The notes beneath the pieces were generated by a model. The model saw only the letters and a list, made by a program, of their open reading frames with translations, did no database searches and was not told where the DNA came from. This document shows positions 14,796 through 23,038 of a stretch of DNA of 26,001 nucleotides, piece by piece. The stretch covers positions 1 to 26,001 of the forward strand of contig CAJMOT010000017.1 in assembly GCA_905214995.1 (NCBI GenBank). Direction: 5' to 3'. The translations under genes were made by a program, and so were the position numbers. The stretch is from an uncultured bacterium. GTDB lineage: Bacteria > Verrucomicrobiota > Verrucomicrobiia > Opitutales > Intestinicryptomonadaceae. The first letter of the stretch is position 1. Each line of letters opens with the position of its first letter.

Positions 14796-16166
14796 ATGCG
14801 CAAGGCATTGTATCTGGTATTGTCGGCGGCATTCGCGGCGGCGGAACTATCGGCGTCCGCGGGCGGAAGTGTCGAAAGGGTGAAAAAGCTCGCCCTCGAT
14901 GACGTTGAGATAACGGCGGTAGAGCGCATAGAGCCGGGGGCGGAAATCGGCGGCGTGAAAGCAGCAGGGGGATCCGTGCTCGTAAAGGCGCGCGCCAAGC
15001 CGCCGTCGAAGGTCAACATCGCGATCTGCCTGCCGGACGAATGGAACGGCATCTTCCTCGGCAACGGAAACGGCGGCATGGGCCAAAATCTGTCCTTAAA
15101 GGCGGCCGTCGGCGGGGCAAACGGCGGCTACGCCTCCGCCCACTGCGACTTGGGCACCGACAAGTGGTGGGTTGACCTGGACAGCCTCGACGCAGCCATT
15201 GCGGACTTCGGGCACGACGCCGTCTGCATGATGACGCGCGCGGGCAAGAAAATCGCCGAGGCGTACTACGGGCGCCCGCCGGAGCGCTCCTACTATGTCG
15301 GCGGTTCGACCGGAGGGCAGGAAGGGCTTTCTATGGCGGAGCGCGATCCCGGAGAATACGACGGCATAGCCGTATTTTATCCGGTGTCCGACCGCACCGG
15401 GCTGCACACGCGCTTCGTTTTCGAAAGGGCGATTCTCCACCCCGGGAACCGCTTTTCCGACGGACAGATAAAGAGAATCACCGAAGAAATCGTCGCGCAA
15501 AACAGGGGCAACGCCGGAGAACCCGCAGGCTCGCAAAAGCCCTATCTGAAATATCCCGAGCGCGCAAAGGTCGACTATTCAAAGTTCGATTTCCTGACGA
15601 AAGAGCAAATCGAAATCCTAAAAAAAGTCCACTCGCCGTGCCTCGACCCCAAAACCGGAGCGTTCGTGACTTTCGGGCTGCCGCCGTCGTGCGAAATCGC
15701 CGACAACGGCAAAAGCCTCAAAAGGGGATTCGGCGACTGGATGTCGGAGTGGTTTTTCCGCAAATCCGGCGTGGACGCCTCAAAGGTTGACCTGCGCTCA
15801 TACGCGCGGGACTTCGGAAAGCGCTTCGCGGCGGCAAACGCGGCTCCGAACCTCGGCAAGTTCAGGAAGCTCGGCGGCAAGCTTTTGATAATCCAGGGAA
15901 AAATCGACACGATAGTGCCCGCCGACTACATACGCGAATGGTACGGCCTGCTGTGCGAAAACGTCGGATCCGTACCCAAAACGGCGGAGTTCGCGCGCCT
16001 CTTCATGATCCCCGGCGGATGGCACGGCAACATTTCCGGCGTGGACATGCTCGGGACAATCCGCAAATGGGTCGAGACCGGAACGCCCCCCGAACAGATA
16101 AAGGCGACCGTGACAATCAACGGCAAACGCTACAATGAAGACGCCGAACTGTACCTCCCGCAATAG
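14796..16166 (+). CDS. Secreted tannase/feruloyl-esterase-family hydrolase without the usual active-site cysteines
   Basis: 456 residues from the ATG at 14796, which begins a signal peptide (MRKALYLVLSAAFAAAELSASA). The frame is open to a TTG at 14643, but that extension would bury the signal. The alpha/beta-hydrolase pattern is clear: NGGYASAHCDLG (109-120), GGSTGGQEGLSMAERDP (169-185) with nucleophile Ser171, IQGKIDTIVP with Asp371, and PGGWHG with His410. The segment DPKTGAFVTFGLPPSCE (284-300) matches the lid region of tannase-family proteins. In characterised members (tannase, ferulic acid esterase, MHETase) a disulfide joins the residue before Ser and the residue after His. Here both are Gly (170 and 411). 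The substrate is unknown; an aryl ester is likely. Confidence 0.82.
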   Translation: MRKALYLVLSAAFAAAELSASAGGSVERVKKLALDDVEITAVERIEPGAEIGGVKAAGGSVLVKARAKPPSKVNIAICLPDEWNGIFLGNGNGGMGQNLSLKAAVGGANGGYASAHCDLGTDKWWVDLDSLDAAIADFGHDAVCMMTRAGKKIAEAYYGRPPERSYYVGGSTGGQEGLSMAERDPGEYDGIAVFYPVSDRTGLHTRFVFERAILHPGNRFSDGQIKRITEEIVAQNRGNAGEPAGSQKPYLKYPERAKVDYSKFDFLTKEQIEILKKVHSPCLDPKTGAFVTFGLPPSCEIADNGKSLKRGFGDWMSEWFFRKSGVDASKVDLRSYARDFGKRFAAANAAPNLGKFRKLGGKLLIIQGKIDTIVPADYIREWYGLLCENVGSVPKTAEFARLFMIPGGWHGNISGVDMLGTIRKWVETGTPPEQIKATVTINGKRYNEDAELYLPQ

Positions 16167-16195
16167 CGCCCTATAGAAAAAGCCGGAAAGCGCAG

Positions 16196-16249
16196 GCGGC
16201 AGCGCCGCTTCCATTAAATTGGGACACAAGGCGGCGCGAGGCGCGCTTT
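16196..16249 (+). terminator. Weak hairpins after the esterase gene
   Basis: GCGGC/GCCGC (16196-16200 with 16204-16208) and GCGC/GCGC (16234-16237 with 16241-16244, followed by GC and TTT) lie 30-80 bp past the esterase stop. The second shares GCGCGAGGCGCGC with the terminator at 5788-5800. Neither has a long T-run. Confidence 0.3.
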
Positions 16250-16342
16250 CATAGAGGGCTTGTTCCTTACGGATACGAGGCGTTCCGATCATCGAGAGCA
16301 GCGCGACCAAGCGAGCAAATCCATTTTAGATGAAGAGCGAAA

Positions 16343-16410
16343 GCGGGCGCAAAGTGCGCCCGCCATTGAAGAGTCAAGCCCCTTACGAAGATTGGCTTTG
16401 CCAATGCTTC
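16343..16410 (-). other. Two further hairpins in the gap between esterase and ilvE
   Basis: GCGGGCGCA pairs with TGCGCCCGC (16343-16351 with 16355-16363, 3-nt loop). ATTGGC pairs with GCCAAT (16391-16396 with 16400-16405), flanked by GAAG and CTTC. Both are compact and stable, but neither has a T-run. They lie downstream of the ilvE-side terminator. No coding frame here looks real. Confidence 0.4.
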
Positions 16411-16431
16411 TATCCCCTCTACATTCCCAAC

Positions 16432-16459
16432 AAAAAACGAACCTCCCATTAGAGGTTCG
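16432..16459 (-). terminator. Strong intrinsic terminator on the ilvE side
   Basis: CGAACCTC (16438-16445) pairs perfectly with GAGGTTCG (16452-16459), loop 6 nt. On the minus strand it is followed by six T (16437-16432). It lies about 170 bp after the ilvE stop, beyond the long hairpin, so it ends either a long ilvE 3' region or a separate small RNA. Confidence 0.8.
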
Positions 16460-16500
16460 TATACGCTTCCGGAGTTCGTTCCGAAAAACTAAGGGCTCCC

Positions 16501-16632
16501 GATTTGGCGCAATGATTTTGGATGCGGGGCGAGTATAAGAAAGCCTTTAAGGGCGCGTGGCGTATTTGACATACGCGAGCGGTCTTAAAGGCTTTCTTAA
16601 CGGAGCCCCGCGCCAAAAGCATTCGCCAAATC
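16501..16632 (-). ncRNA. Candidate structured RNA: 132-nt imperfect hairpin at the ilvE 3' end
   Basis: Five co-linear paired blocks nest. They are 16501-16514 with 16620-16632 (one bulge), 16516-16521 with 16613-16618, 16524-16530 with 16605-16611, 16536-16551 with 16584-16599 (16 perfect pairs), and 16560-16565 with 16571-16576 around a TTGAC loop. The outer arm reaches into the ilvE stop codon. A strong minus-strand terminator lies 42 bp further on. It could be a 3' UTR element, an independent small RNA or a small palindromic mobile element. No coding frame explains it. Confidence 0.5.
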
Positions 16633-17497
16633 AGAGGCGGACGCCGATTTTCGGCGCTACTTCATTAAAAGCTTCGATTAGGCGCTTTGTTATTTCGCCG
16701 GGTTTGCCGTCGCCGATTACGCGCTTGTCGAGCTCGACGAGAGGAATGAGCTTGGCGGCGGTGCCGGTCAGGAAACATTCGTCGGCCGTCCAGATGTCAA
16801 AGCGCGTGATGGGGGTTTCGAGAAGCTCTATTCCGAGCTTCTTGGCAAGCTCTATCACGGTGCCGCGGGTCATGCCGCCGAGCGAACCGCAGCTGATGGG
16901 CGGGGTGATCAGCTTGCCGTCAAAGACGATGAATACGTTGTCCCCGCTGCATTCGGCGACATACCCCTCGTTGTTGAGAAGGAGGCATTCCTCGTAGCCC
17001 GAATTGTGCGCCTCGATCTTCGCGAGAATGTTGTTGAGATAGTTGAGGCTCTTGACCATCGGCGGGAGAGCCGCCTGGGAATTGCGGCGCGTGGGGACGG
17101 TGAGGGCTTTAAGCCCGCATTCGTAGAGCTCTTTGGGGTAGAGCTGGATTTCGTCGGCGATTATGACGAGCTGCGGATCTTCGCAGGAGAACGGCGATAA
17201 ACCGAGCTTGCCCCTGCCGCGCGAGACAACGAGGCGGATATATCCGTCTTGAAGGCCGTTGGTCCGGCAGGCGTCGCACACGGCGTCGATTATCTGCCGT
17301 TTTGACCATGGCATGTCGAGCATTATGGCCTTTGCGGAGCGGAATAGGCGGTCTATGTGCTTGTCGAGCTTGAATACGTTGCCGCTGTAAAGGCGGATTC
17401 CCTCAAAGATTCCGTCGCCGTAAAGAAAACCGTGGTCGAAGACCGACACCTTGGCGTCGTCCTTGTCGTAATACTTTCCGTTGATGTAGACTTTCAT
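16631..17497 (-). CDS. ilvE: Branched-chain amino acid aminotransferase (fold-type IV PLP enzyme)
   Basis: 288 residues. It transfers amino groups between glutamate and the keto acids of Val, Leu and Ile. The N-terminal YINGKYYDKDDAKVSVFDHGFLYGDGIFEGIR is the family's start block. KSLNYLNNILAK holds the PLP Lys149, AECSGDNVF holds Glu182, and GSLGGMTRGTV is the phosphate-binding loop. The ATG at 17497 is chosen because AGAGGAAG lies 5-6 nt upstream; the frame is open for 18 more codons, which lack a good ribosome site. D-amino-acid aminotransferase and aminodeoxychorismate lyase share the fold, but the blocks fit BCAT best. It follows the GH43-like gene by 100 bp on the same strand and may be transcribed with it. 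Its stop codon lies at the base of a long hairpin. Confidence 0.9.
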   Translation of the reverse strand: MKVYINGKYYDKDDAKVSVFDHGFLYGDGIFEGIRLYSGNVFKLDKHIDRLFRSAKAIMLDMPWSKRQIIDAVCDACRTNGLQDGYIRLVVSRGRGKLGLSPFSCEDPQLVIIADEIQLYPKELYECGLKALTVPTRRNSQAALPPMVKSLNYLNNILAKIEAHNSGYEECLLLNNEGYVAECSGDNVFIVFDGKLITPPISCGSLGGMTRGTVIELAKKLGIELLETPITRFDIWTADECFLTGTAAKLIPLVELDKRVIGDGKPGEITKRLIEAFNEVAPKIGVRL

Positions 17498-17597
17498 ATT
17501 CTTCCTCTGTATAAAAAACCCGCGCGGCGGAAAAATCCGGCTCCGACGCATCTTATATGCGCAATCTTTTACCCGTCCCGCCGAATCGTCAAACGAA

Positions 17598-18617
17598 TTA
17601 TTCGCCGGAGATAAAGAATTTGCCGTTTTTGAGAGCGAAATCCCGAATCGTCAGGGTTTCGGTTTTTGAGTTGGGCGCGTGGTAGGAAATTTTCAGCTTG
17701 CCGCCGAAAGTTTTAAAAACCATGGCGTGCCCGCCGTCGTCGGAGTTGAGATATTCAGGGTCGTGGATCCATTCGCCGTCGATTTTGCCGGACGGCGAAC
17801 GCGCGACGCCTATGCGGTACTTTCCATCCGCGAAAGACGACCACGTCATGTAGAGCGAGCCGTCCGGAAGTCGGTTGACGACGGGCGCGTCGGTGATGTG
17901 CGTTCCGGATTTCTCCTTAATCCACGGAGCGGAAGACGCTGAAAACAGCGCTTTCGGCTCGCCTAAGGTTCTTTTGAGGTCGCGGGAAATCCTTTGGGCG
18001 ATTATCTGACCGTCGCCGACTTGCAGCCACTCGCGGCAGTACCCGAGCACCATCGAGCCGTCGGGATCCTCGCAGAGCGTGCCGTCGAGCGCCATCCAAC
18101 CATCGGGGGTTATCGGGGCGTTGGCGAGCGGCTTGAAACCGCCGTCGGGCCTGTCGGAGACGAGAACCGAACAGCCGCGCATGGGCTCGAGCCTTCCGCG
18201 CACGGTTTTTACCGAAGGCTCCCGGGCGCTGAATGTGGCGATAATGTAATATTTGCCGTCCACGAGAAACATGTCGGGCGCCCAGAAGTCGGACTTTCCC
18301 CAAAAATCCGCGGGCGGGACGAACGAAGGGCCGACAAGCCGCCAGTTTTCCAAATCTTTGCTCTCGTAGGCGTACAGGGCGTTCCTCCCCGCGCCGAAGC
18401 GCGCGAGCTGCCCGGAGGAAAGCTTCCCGCCGTTGGCGTGCATGTAGTATTTGCCGCTCTTTTTGTCGGCGAACACGAACGGGTCGCGGATTTGAAGCTC
18501 GAAGGCCGGAACGTCATAGGATACTTCCGCGGCGGCGGGCGCCGCAACACCGCAAAGGCGCGTACAAACCGCGAGCGCAAAGAGCGCGGGCAGACGTTGG
18601 AAAAACCTACTTGCCAT
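17598..18617 (-). CDS. Secreted glycoside hydrolase family 43-like enzyme
   Basis: 339 residues. MASRFFQRLPALFALAVCTRLCGVAAPAAA is a signal peptide with a long hydrophobic core. The five-bladed propeller signature of GH43 is visible: IRDPFVF with the catalytic-base Asp45, WAPDMFLVDGKYYIIAT with Asp115 as pKa modulator, and LDGTLCEDPDG with Glu183 as the likely general acid. GH43 enzymes cut arabinosides, xylosides or galactosides; the substrate cannot be assigned from this alone. The ATG at 18617 lies 8 bp before the glnS stop codon ends (11-bp overlap), which suggests translational coupling to a housekeeping gene. The frame is open further upstream, but only as antisense-like filler within glnS. 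Confidence 0.85.
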   Translation of the reverse strand: MASRFFQRLPALFALAVCTRLCGVAAPAAAEVSYDVPAFELQIRDPFVFADKKSGKYYMHANGGKLSSGQLARFGAGRNALYAYESKDLENWRLVGPSFVPPADFWGKSDFWAPDMFLVDGKYYIIATFSAREPSVKTVRGRLEPMRGCSVLVSDRPDGGFKPLANAPITPDGWMALDGTLCEDPDGSMVLGYCREWLQVGDGQIIAQRISRDLKRTLGEPKALFSASSAPWIKEKSGTHITDAPVVNRLPDGSLYMTWSSFADGKYRIGVARSPSGKIDGEWIHDPEYLNSDDGGHAMVFKTFGGKLKISYHAPNSKTETLTIRDFALKNGKFFISGE

Positions 18618-20292
18618 AGGAATCTTTGAGCGCGACGGTGCGGTTGAACACGGGCAAATCGGGGGCGGAGAGTTTAGAGTCGGGCGTGAAATACGCGTTG
18701 CGCTCAAATTGCATATGGTCTCCCGCCTTTGCCTCCGCGAGGGCGGGCTCTATGAGGATATCCCTCTCGTCCAGCGAGCGCGGGTTGAGGAAGTCCTCGA
18801 AATCCGAGCCTTCGGGAAGGTCGGACATGTCCGCGCGCGTGAACAGGTTTTCAAAGAGGCGCGCCTTCGCCCTCTTCGCGCTCGCCGCGTCAACCCAGTG
18901 TATGGTGGACTTGACCCTGCGGCCGTCGGGCGAATTTCCGCCTCGGGAGGCGCGGTCTACGGAGCATACCAGGCGGACGACGTTTCCGGAAGCGTCTTTC
19001 ACGACTTCGTCGCACCTCATGAAATAGGCGTAGCGCAGGCGCACTTCGGAGCCGGGCGAGAGCCTGAAAAATTTTTTAGGGGGATTTTCCATGAAGTCGC
19101 CCCTCTCTATGTAAATGCGCTTGGAAAACGGTATTTTTCGGGAGCCGGCGGACTCGTCCTCGGGGTTGTTAACGGCGTCGAGCCAGTCGGTTTCCCCCTC
19201 GTTCCAGTTGGATATCTCCACTTCGAGCGGGTCGAAAACCGCCATTCTGCGCAGCGAGATTTTGTTCAGATCCTGCCGCGCGCAGTGCTCGAGCAATGCG
19301 AGGTCGGTCAGGCTGTTGAACTTCGTAACCCCTATCTTTTCGCAAAATTCGCGTATGGCGGCGGGAGTGTACCCCCTGCGGCGCATTCCGGAGAGCGTAG
19401 GCATCCGAGGGTCGTCCCAACCCTCGACGATTTTCTCAGCCACGAGCTGCTGGAGCTTGCGCTTGCTCATCATCGTGTATGAGAGGTTGAGGCGCGCGAA
19501 CTCGTACTGGCGCGGGCGGACTTTTAAGGTCTTGGAAATGCTCGTATTTTCTATGAACCAGTCGTAGAGCGGGCGGTGAACCTCGAATTCGAGCGTGCAG
19601 AGGGAGTGGGTTATGCCCTCTATGGCGTCGCTTAGGCAGTGGGCGAAATCGTACATCGGATATATGCACCACTTCGAGCCCGTGCGGTGGTGGGACTCCT
19701 TTTTAATCCTGTATATGGCGGGGTCGCGCATGTGCAGGTTTGGGGAGGACATGTCGATTTTCGCGCGGAGGACATACCGCCCCTCTTCAAATTCTCCCGC
19801 GCGCATCCTGCGGAAGAGGTCGAGGCTCTCGGCGGGCGGCCTGTCGCGGTGCGGGCTCGGCTTGCCAGGCTGCCCGGGAACTCCGCGGCACTCCTTGAAC
19901 TCCTCGGGAGACAGCGTGCAGACGTACGCCTTGCCGTTTTGTATGAGCTCTTCGGCAAACCCGTACAGCCTCTCAAAATAGTCAGAGGCGTAAAACTCGC
20001 GGTCTCCCCAGTCGAAGCCCATCCAGCGGACGTCCTCGCGTATGGAGTCCACAAAGCGGGTGTCCTCCTTGTCGGGATTGGTGTCGTCAAACCGCAGGTT
20101 GCAGAGCCCGCCGTTTTCGATCGCCATGCCGAAATCGAGGCAGAACGCCTTGGCGTGTCCGATGTGCAGGCACCCGTTGGGCTCGGGCGGAAAGCGCGTG
20201 CGGACGGCGGTAGGCGGCAGGCCGTTCTCGACGTCTTCGGCGATGATCTGCCTGATGAAATGCATTTGTCTGTTTTCTGCTTCTTCCGTCAT
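18607..20292 (-). CDS. glnS: Glutaminyl-tRNA synthetase
   Basis: 561 residues (E. coli 554). It charges tRNA-Gln directly with glutamine. RFPPEPNGCLHIGHAK carries the HIGH motif (43-46), and MMSKR (274-278) is the class I KMSKS equivalent. The specificity blocks RFDDTNP (67-73) and YPMYDFAHCLSDAIEGITHSLCTLEF (211-236) are present. The C-terminal half (about 340-555) is the two-barrel anticodon-binding domain. The ATG at 20292 gives the normal N-terminus; an ATG nine codons in is an alternative. Its presence means that the tRNA-dependent amidation route to Gln-tRNA is not the only one. It follows the YibE/F gene by 82 bp and overlaps the GH43-like start. Confidence 0.97.
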   Translation of the reverse strand: MTEEAENRQMHFIRQIIAEDVENGLPPTAVRTRFPPEPNGCLHIGHAKAFCLDFGMAIENGGLCNLRFDDTNPDKEDTRFVDSIREDVRWMGFDWGDREFYASDYFERLYGFAEELIQNGKAYVCTLSPEEFKECRGVPGQPGKPSPHRDRPPAESLDLFRRMRAGEFEEGRYVLRAKIDMSSPNLHMRDPAIYRIKKESHHRTGSKWCIYPMYDFAHCLSDAIEGITHSLCTLEFEVHRPLYDWFIENTSISKTLKVRPRQYEFARLNLSYTMMSKRKLQQLVAEKIVEGWDDPRMPTLSGMRRRGYTPAAIREFCEKIGVTKFNSLTDLALLEHCARQDLNKISLRRMAVFDPLEVEISNWNEGETDWLDAVNNPEDESAGSRKIPFSKRIYIERGDFMENPPKKFFRLSPGSEVRLRYAYFMRCDEVVKDASGNVVRLVCSVDRASRGGNSPDGRRVKSTIHWVDAASAKRAKARLFENLFTRADMSDLPEGSDFEDFLNPRSLDERDILIEPALAEAKAGDHMQFERNAYFTPDSKLSAPDLPVFNRTVALKDSYGK

Positions 20293-20374
20293 GGGATTTT
20301 CGTATTGTCGGAAAACTAACCGGACGCGGGCGCGCGTCAATTTTTTTATCTCCCAAGAAAACGCTTTTCGCGCG

Positions 20375-21511
20375 TTAGGGCGCGCCGCAGCCCTTCCCCG
20401 AGCCCGAAAACACAAGGCAGCCGACAGCCGCCGTGAAGGGCGCGACCAGCACGAGCCCGAAACTGCCCACGAGGGTTTTCACGGCCTCGGCGCACACGTA
20501 GGGATTGTTTATGAAGTCTCCCGCGCCGACGCCGTTTGCGGCGAACGCCATCATCATCGTAAGATACCCTCCCGAGTACGCCAGAAGCAGGGTGGTAGTC
20601 ATCGTTCCCACAACGCTCCTGCCGATCGAAAGCCCCGCCGCCAAAAGGCGCGCGCGCCCGATTTGCGGATTTGCCTCGCGAACTTCCGCCATGCCCGCCG
20701 ACACGTCCATGCTCAAATCCATCACCGCCCCCGATGAAGAAAGAAACAGCGCGCCAATAAAGAGCTCGGAGAGGTTCAGAAACTCGTACCCCGAATAGAG
20801 GAGAGCCTGGGAATAGGGCATTACCGCGCCGTTGACTTTGAATTCCCCCGAAAAATGCCACGCCATCGCGCAGCTGGCCAGAACCCCGAGGACGGTTCCG
20901 GCGAACGCAACAAAGCCCTTTTTGGTAAACCCCGCCACCAGAAAAATTATGGCGGCGGAAAGCGCGCACACCGCGGCGAGGCACACCGCTATCGCGTCCG
21001 CGCCCGCAAGGCACGCCGGAACAACTATCTTCCAGACGACGAGGCATGCGAATGCGAAAGACAGCAGCGCCTTGAACCCGACGAACCCTCCGAACGCGAC
21101 GAGCAGCGCGGCAAAGAGCGCGAAGAGAACCGCCGTCTTGTCTATGCGGTAGAAGTCCTGCGCGTTTACGGTGTCGACGCCGGCGCGCGCGCCGTGCGGA
21201 ACCGACACCCACGCGGTGTCGCCGGCTTCAAAAATCTTGTCCAAATCCATCTGCGCGCGCAGGAGATTCACGGCGTCGAACCGCTCCCCTTTGCGCGAAC
21301 CCGACGAGATTTCCACTTTCAGCCGCTGCTCGCCGCGCAGGACGAGGCCGACGTAGGACACCGCCGAATTGTCCGCCGCGACGACCTTAGCCGCGAACTT
21401 TTCCCCCTGCGCGTCGGACTGCGACGGATAGAAGTCAAACAGCCAGACCGCCGCGCACGCGACGGCGAAAACCGCGGACATCAGCCAGTCTGCCGCCCTT
21501 TTGGAAGCCAT
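20375..21511 (-). CDS. YibE/F-family multi-spanning membrane protein
   Basis: 378 residues. A first hydrophobic segment (about 10-27) is followed by an extracytoplasmic beta-rich domain (about 35-120). About eight membrane helices follow, with LSELFIGALFLSSSGAVMDLSMDVSAGMAEV and a conserved RSVVGTMTTTLLLAYSGGYLTMMM region. This order is characteristic of the YibE/F family, whose function is not established. The ATG at 21511 has AAGG about 6 nt upstream and starts a natural anchor; the frame is open far upstream only as a shadow of the phosphatase gene. The alkaline phosphatase stop lies 35 bp upstream, so the two are probably one operon. Confidence 0.85.
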   Translation of the reverse strand: MASKRAADWLMSAVFAVACAAVWLFDFYPSQSDAQGEKFAAKVVAADNSAVSYVGLVLRGEQRLKVEISSGSRKGERFDAVNLLRAQMDLDKIFEAGDTAWVSVPHGARAGVDTVNAQDFYRIDKTAVLFALFAALLVAFGGFVGFKALLSFAFACLVVWKIVVPACLAGADAIAVCLAAVCALSAAIIFLVAGFTKKGFVAFAGTVLGVLASCAMAWHFSGEFKVNGAVMPYSQALLYSGYEFLNLSELFIGALFLSSSGAVMDLSMDVSAGMAEVREANPQIGRARLLAAGLSIGRSVVGTMTTTLLLAYSGGYLTMMMAFAANGVGAGDFINNPYVCAEAVKTLVGSFGLVLVAPFTAAVGCLVFSGSGKGCGAP

Positions 21512-21546
21512 TTCAACCTTTTTTGCAGAGCCCGCGCAAAGCGCGC

Positions 21547-22920
21547 CTACCTCACAAGCTCCTTCAATATTTTTGCGATGTCCGTATTGTCGATGGTTCC
21601 CGAGAAAACCTCCGCGCCTGCGCCCTGCGCGGACGTCTCGACCGGAAGCGCCGTGTGCGCGTCGCTCGTCCAGGCGAGCCCCGCCTTGTTGTTGAGAATC
21701 TTCGCCGCGGCGAGCGAAAGCGCGCCCTTTGAAACGTCCTTTTTCCACCGCCCGAAAGCCTTTTCGAGCTCTCCGCGCTCCGCCTCGGAAAGCGCGAGCG
21801 GCGATTCGGAATCTTCGTCGAACGCAAACCCGAAAGACTCCGAAAGAAGCGGAATTACGTCCTCGAATTCGATGTCTTTTCCCCCTCCAGCAAGTTTTTT
21901 TGAGGCCGAGTTGAACGCCTCGCGCGAGCGCTTCTGCGCGTTGAGGCGGTCTATGTGCGAATTGTACGCCGTGCCCGCAAAGCCCATTGTGAGCCCTCCC
22001 GTCTCGTGGTCTCCGGTGACGACGACGAGCGTGTCGCGCGGATTTTTGCGGGCGAATTCGAGCGCGACTTTCACGGCGTTGTCGAAGTCCGCGACCTCCG
22101 CCATGACGGTGGCGGCGTCGTTTGCATGGCACATCCAGTCGATTTTTCCGCCCTCCACCATTATGAAAAACCCCTTTTCGTTGTCCAGAAGCTCGATGGC
22201 CTTTTTGGTGAAATCCGCAATCCTCGGGGAATCCGGAGCGTCCAAATTATACATCAGCGCTCCGTCCGCGCCGGTAGCGATAACCTTTCCGCACCCCGGC
22301 TTCAGGGCGGCGAGAGCCTTCATGTCTTTGCGGACAACCGCGTATCCCCTGCCCTCGGCGATTTCGTAGATGTCGCCCTTGTAGGACTTGGCCTTTTTGT
22401 TGTCGCACTCGGCTATCCCGCCGCCGCCGAAGAAGTCGAAGCCGGACTCCACAAGGTCGAGCCCAAGATCGTAATAGTTGCCGCGGCTGCGGTTGTGCCC
22501 GTAGAACGCCGCGGGAGTTGCGTGGTTGAGGGTGACGCTCGTGAGAATCCCGACTTTCCTTCCGGAATCGCGCGCGACCTCCGCCACGGACTTCAGCCTC
22601 CCCCCCTTCGGATCCATGCCTATCATGCCGTTATTCGTCTTGGAGCCGCACGCAATGGCGGTTCCGCTCGCCGCGGAATCGGTGATGAAGGAGTTGGCGG
22701 ACCGCGTTGTCGTCAAAGCCTGGTGGGGCATCGAGTTTATCGCGAGCCCCTTGCCGGTATTTATGCGCGCGAGCTCCTCGGCCGTCATGCGCTGGGGAAT
22801 AGACATGCCGTCCCCGATAAAGAGGAAGACGTATTTTACGGGATTCGCCGCCTGCGCCGCAAGAGCTGTTGCGGAAACCGCGAATGCGGCAAGCGAGAGA
22901 ATTATTTTCGGAATCGCCAT
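21547..22920 (-). CDS. Secreted alkaline phosphatase (PhoA superfamily)
   Basis: 457 residues. MAIPKIILSLAAFAVSATALAAQA is a signal peptide cleaved near residue 24. Zinc/magnesium and catalytic blocks are in the usual order: VFLFIGDGMS with Asp37, FITDSAASGTAIACG with nucleophile Ser82, ILTSVTLNHATPAAF, MVEGGKIDWMCHAND, and VVTGDHETGG. A lid-like insert rich in Glu and Lys lies at about 330-410 before the final ALPVETSAQGAGAEVFSG block. It releases phosphate from monoesters in the periplasm. The ATG at 22920 is chosen because it begins the signal peptide; the open frame above it has no signal. The gene sits between the isomerase-like gene (118 bp upstream) and YibE/F. Confidence 0.95.
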   Translation of the reverse strand: MAIPKIILSLAAFAVSATALAAQAANPVKYVFLFIGDGMSIPQRMTAEELARINTGKGLAINSMPHQALTTTRSANSFITDSAASGTAIACGSKTNNGMIGMDPKGGRLKSVAEVARDSGRKVGILTSVTLNHATPAAFYGHNRSRGNYYDLGLDLVESGFDFFGGGGIAECDNKKAKSYKGDIYEIAEGRGYAVVRKDMKALAALKPGCGKVIATGADGALMYNLDAPDSPRIADFTKKAIELLDNEKGFFIMVEGGKIDWMCHANDAATVMAEVADFDNAVKVALEFARKNPRDTLVVVTGDHETGGLTMGFAGTAYNSHIDRLNAQKRSREAFNSASKKLAGGGKDIEFEDVIPLLSESFGFAFDEDSESPLALSEAERGELEKAFGRWKKDVSKGALSLAAAKILNNKAGLAWTSDAHTALPVETSAQGAGAEVFSGTIDNTDIAKILKELVR

Positions 22921-23038
22921 TGCAATATAAGATTTCCGAAAATTAAAAATGCGCAAAAAATGCGCGTCAAGCGTTTCGCTCCCAAAATCTTGCCCATGCG
23001 CCTTACGCAAGCGCGCGAGGGTGCGGCGCCCTCCCCCG

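Noticed and set aside
16501..16632. Integron attC site
   Set aside because: The length and imperfect palindrome fit, but the GTTRRRY and RYYYAAC core sites are missing at the ends and there is no integrase or cassette array.
16432..16632. tmRNA or SRP RNA
   Set aside because: No tRNA-like ends, tag reading frame or SRP tetraloop/asymmetric-loop sequence could be found.
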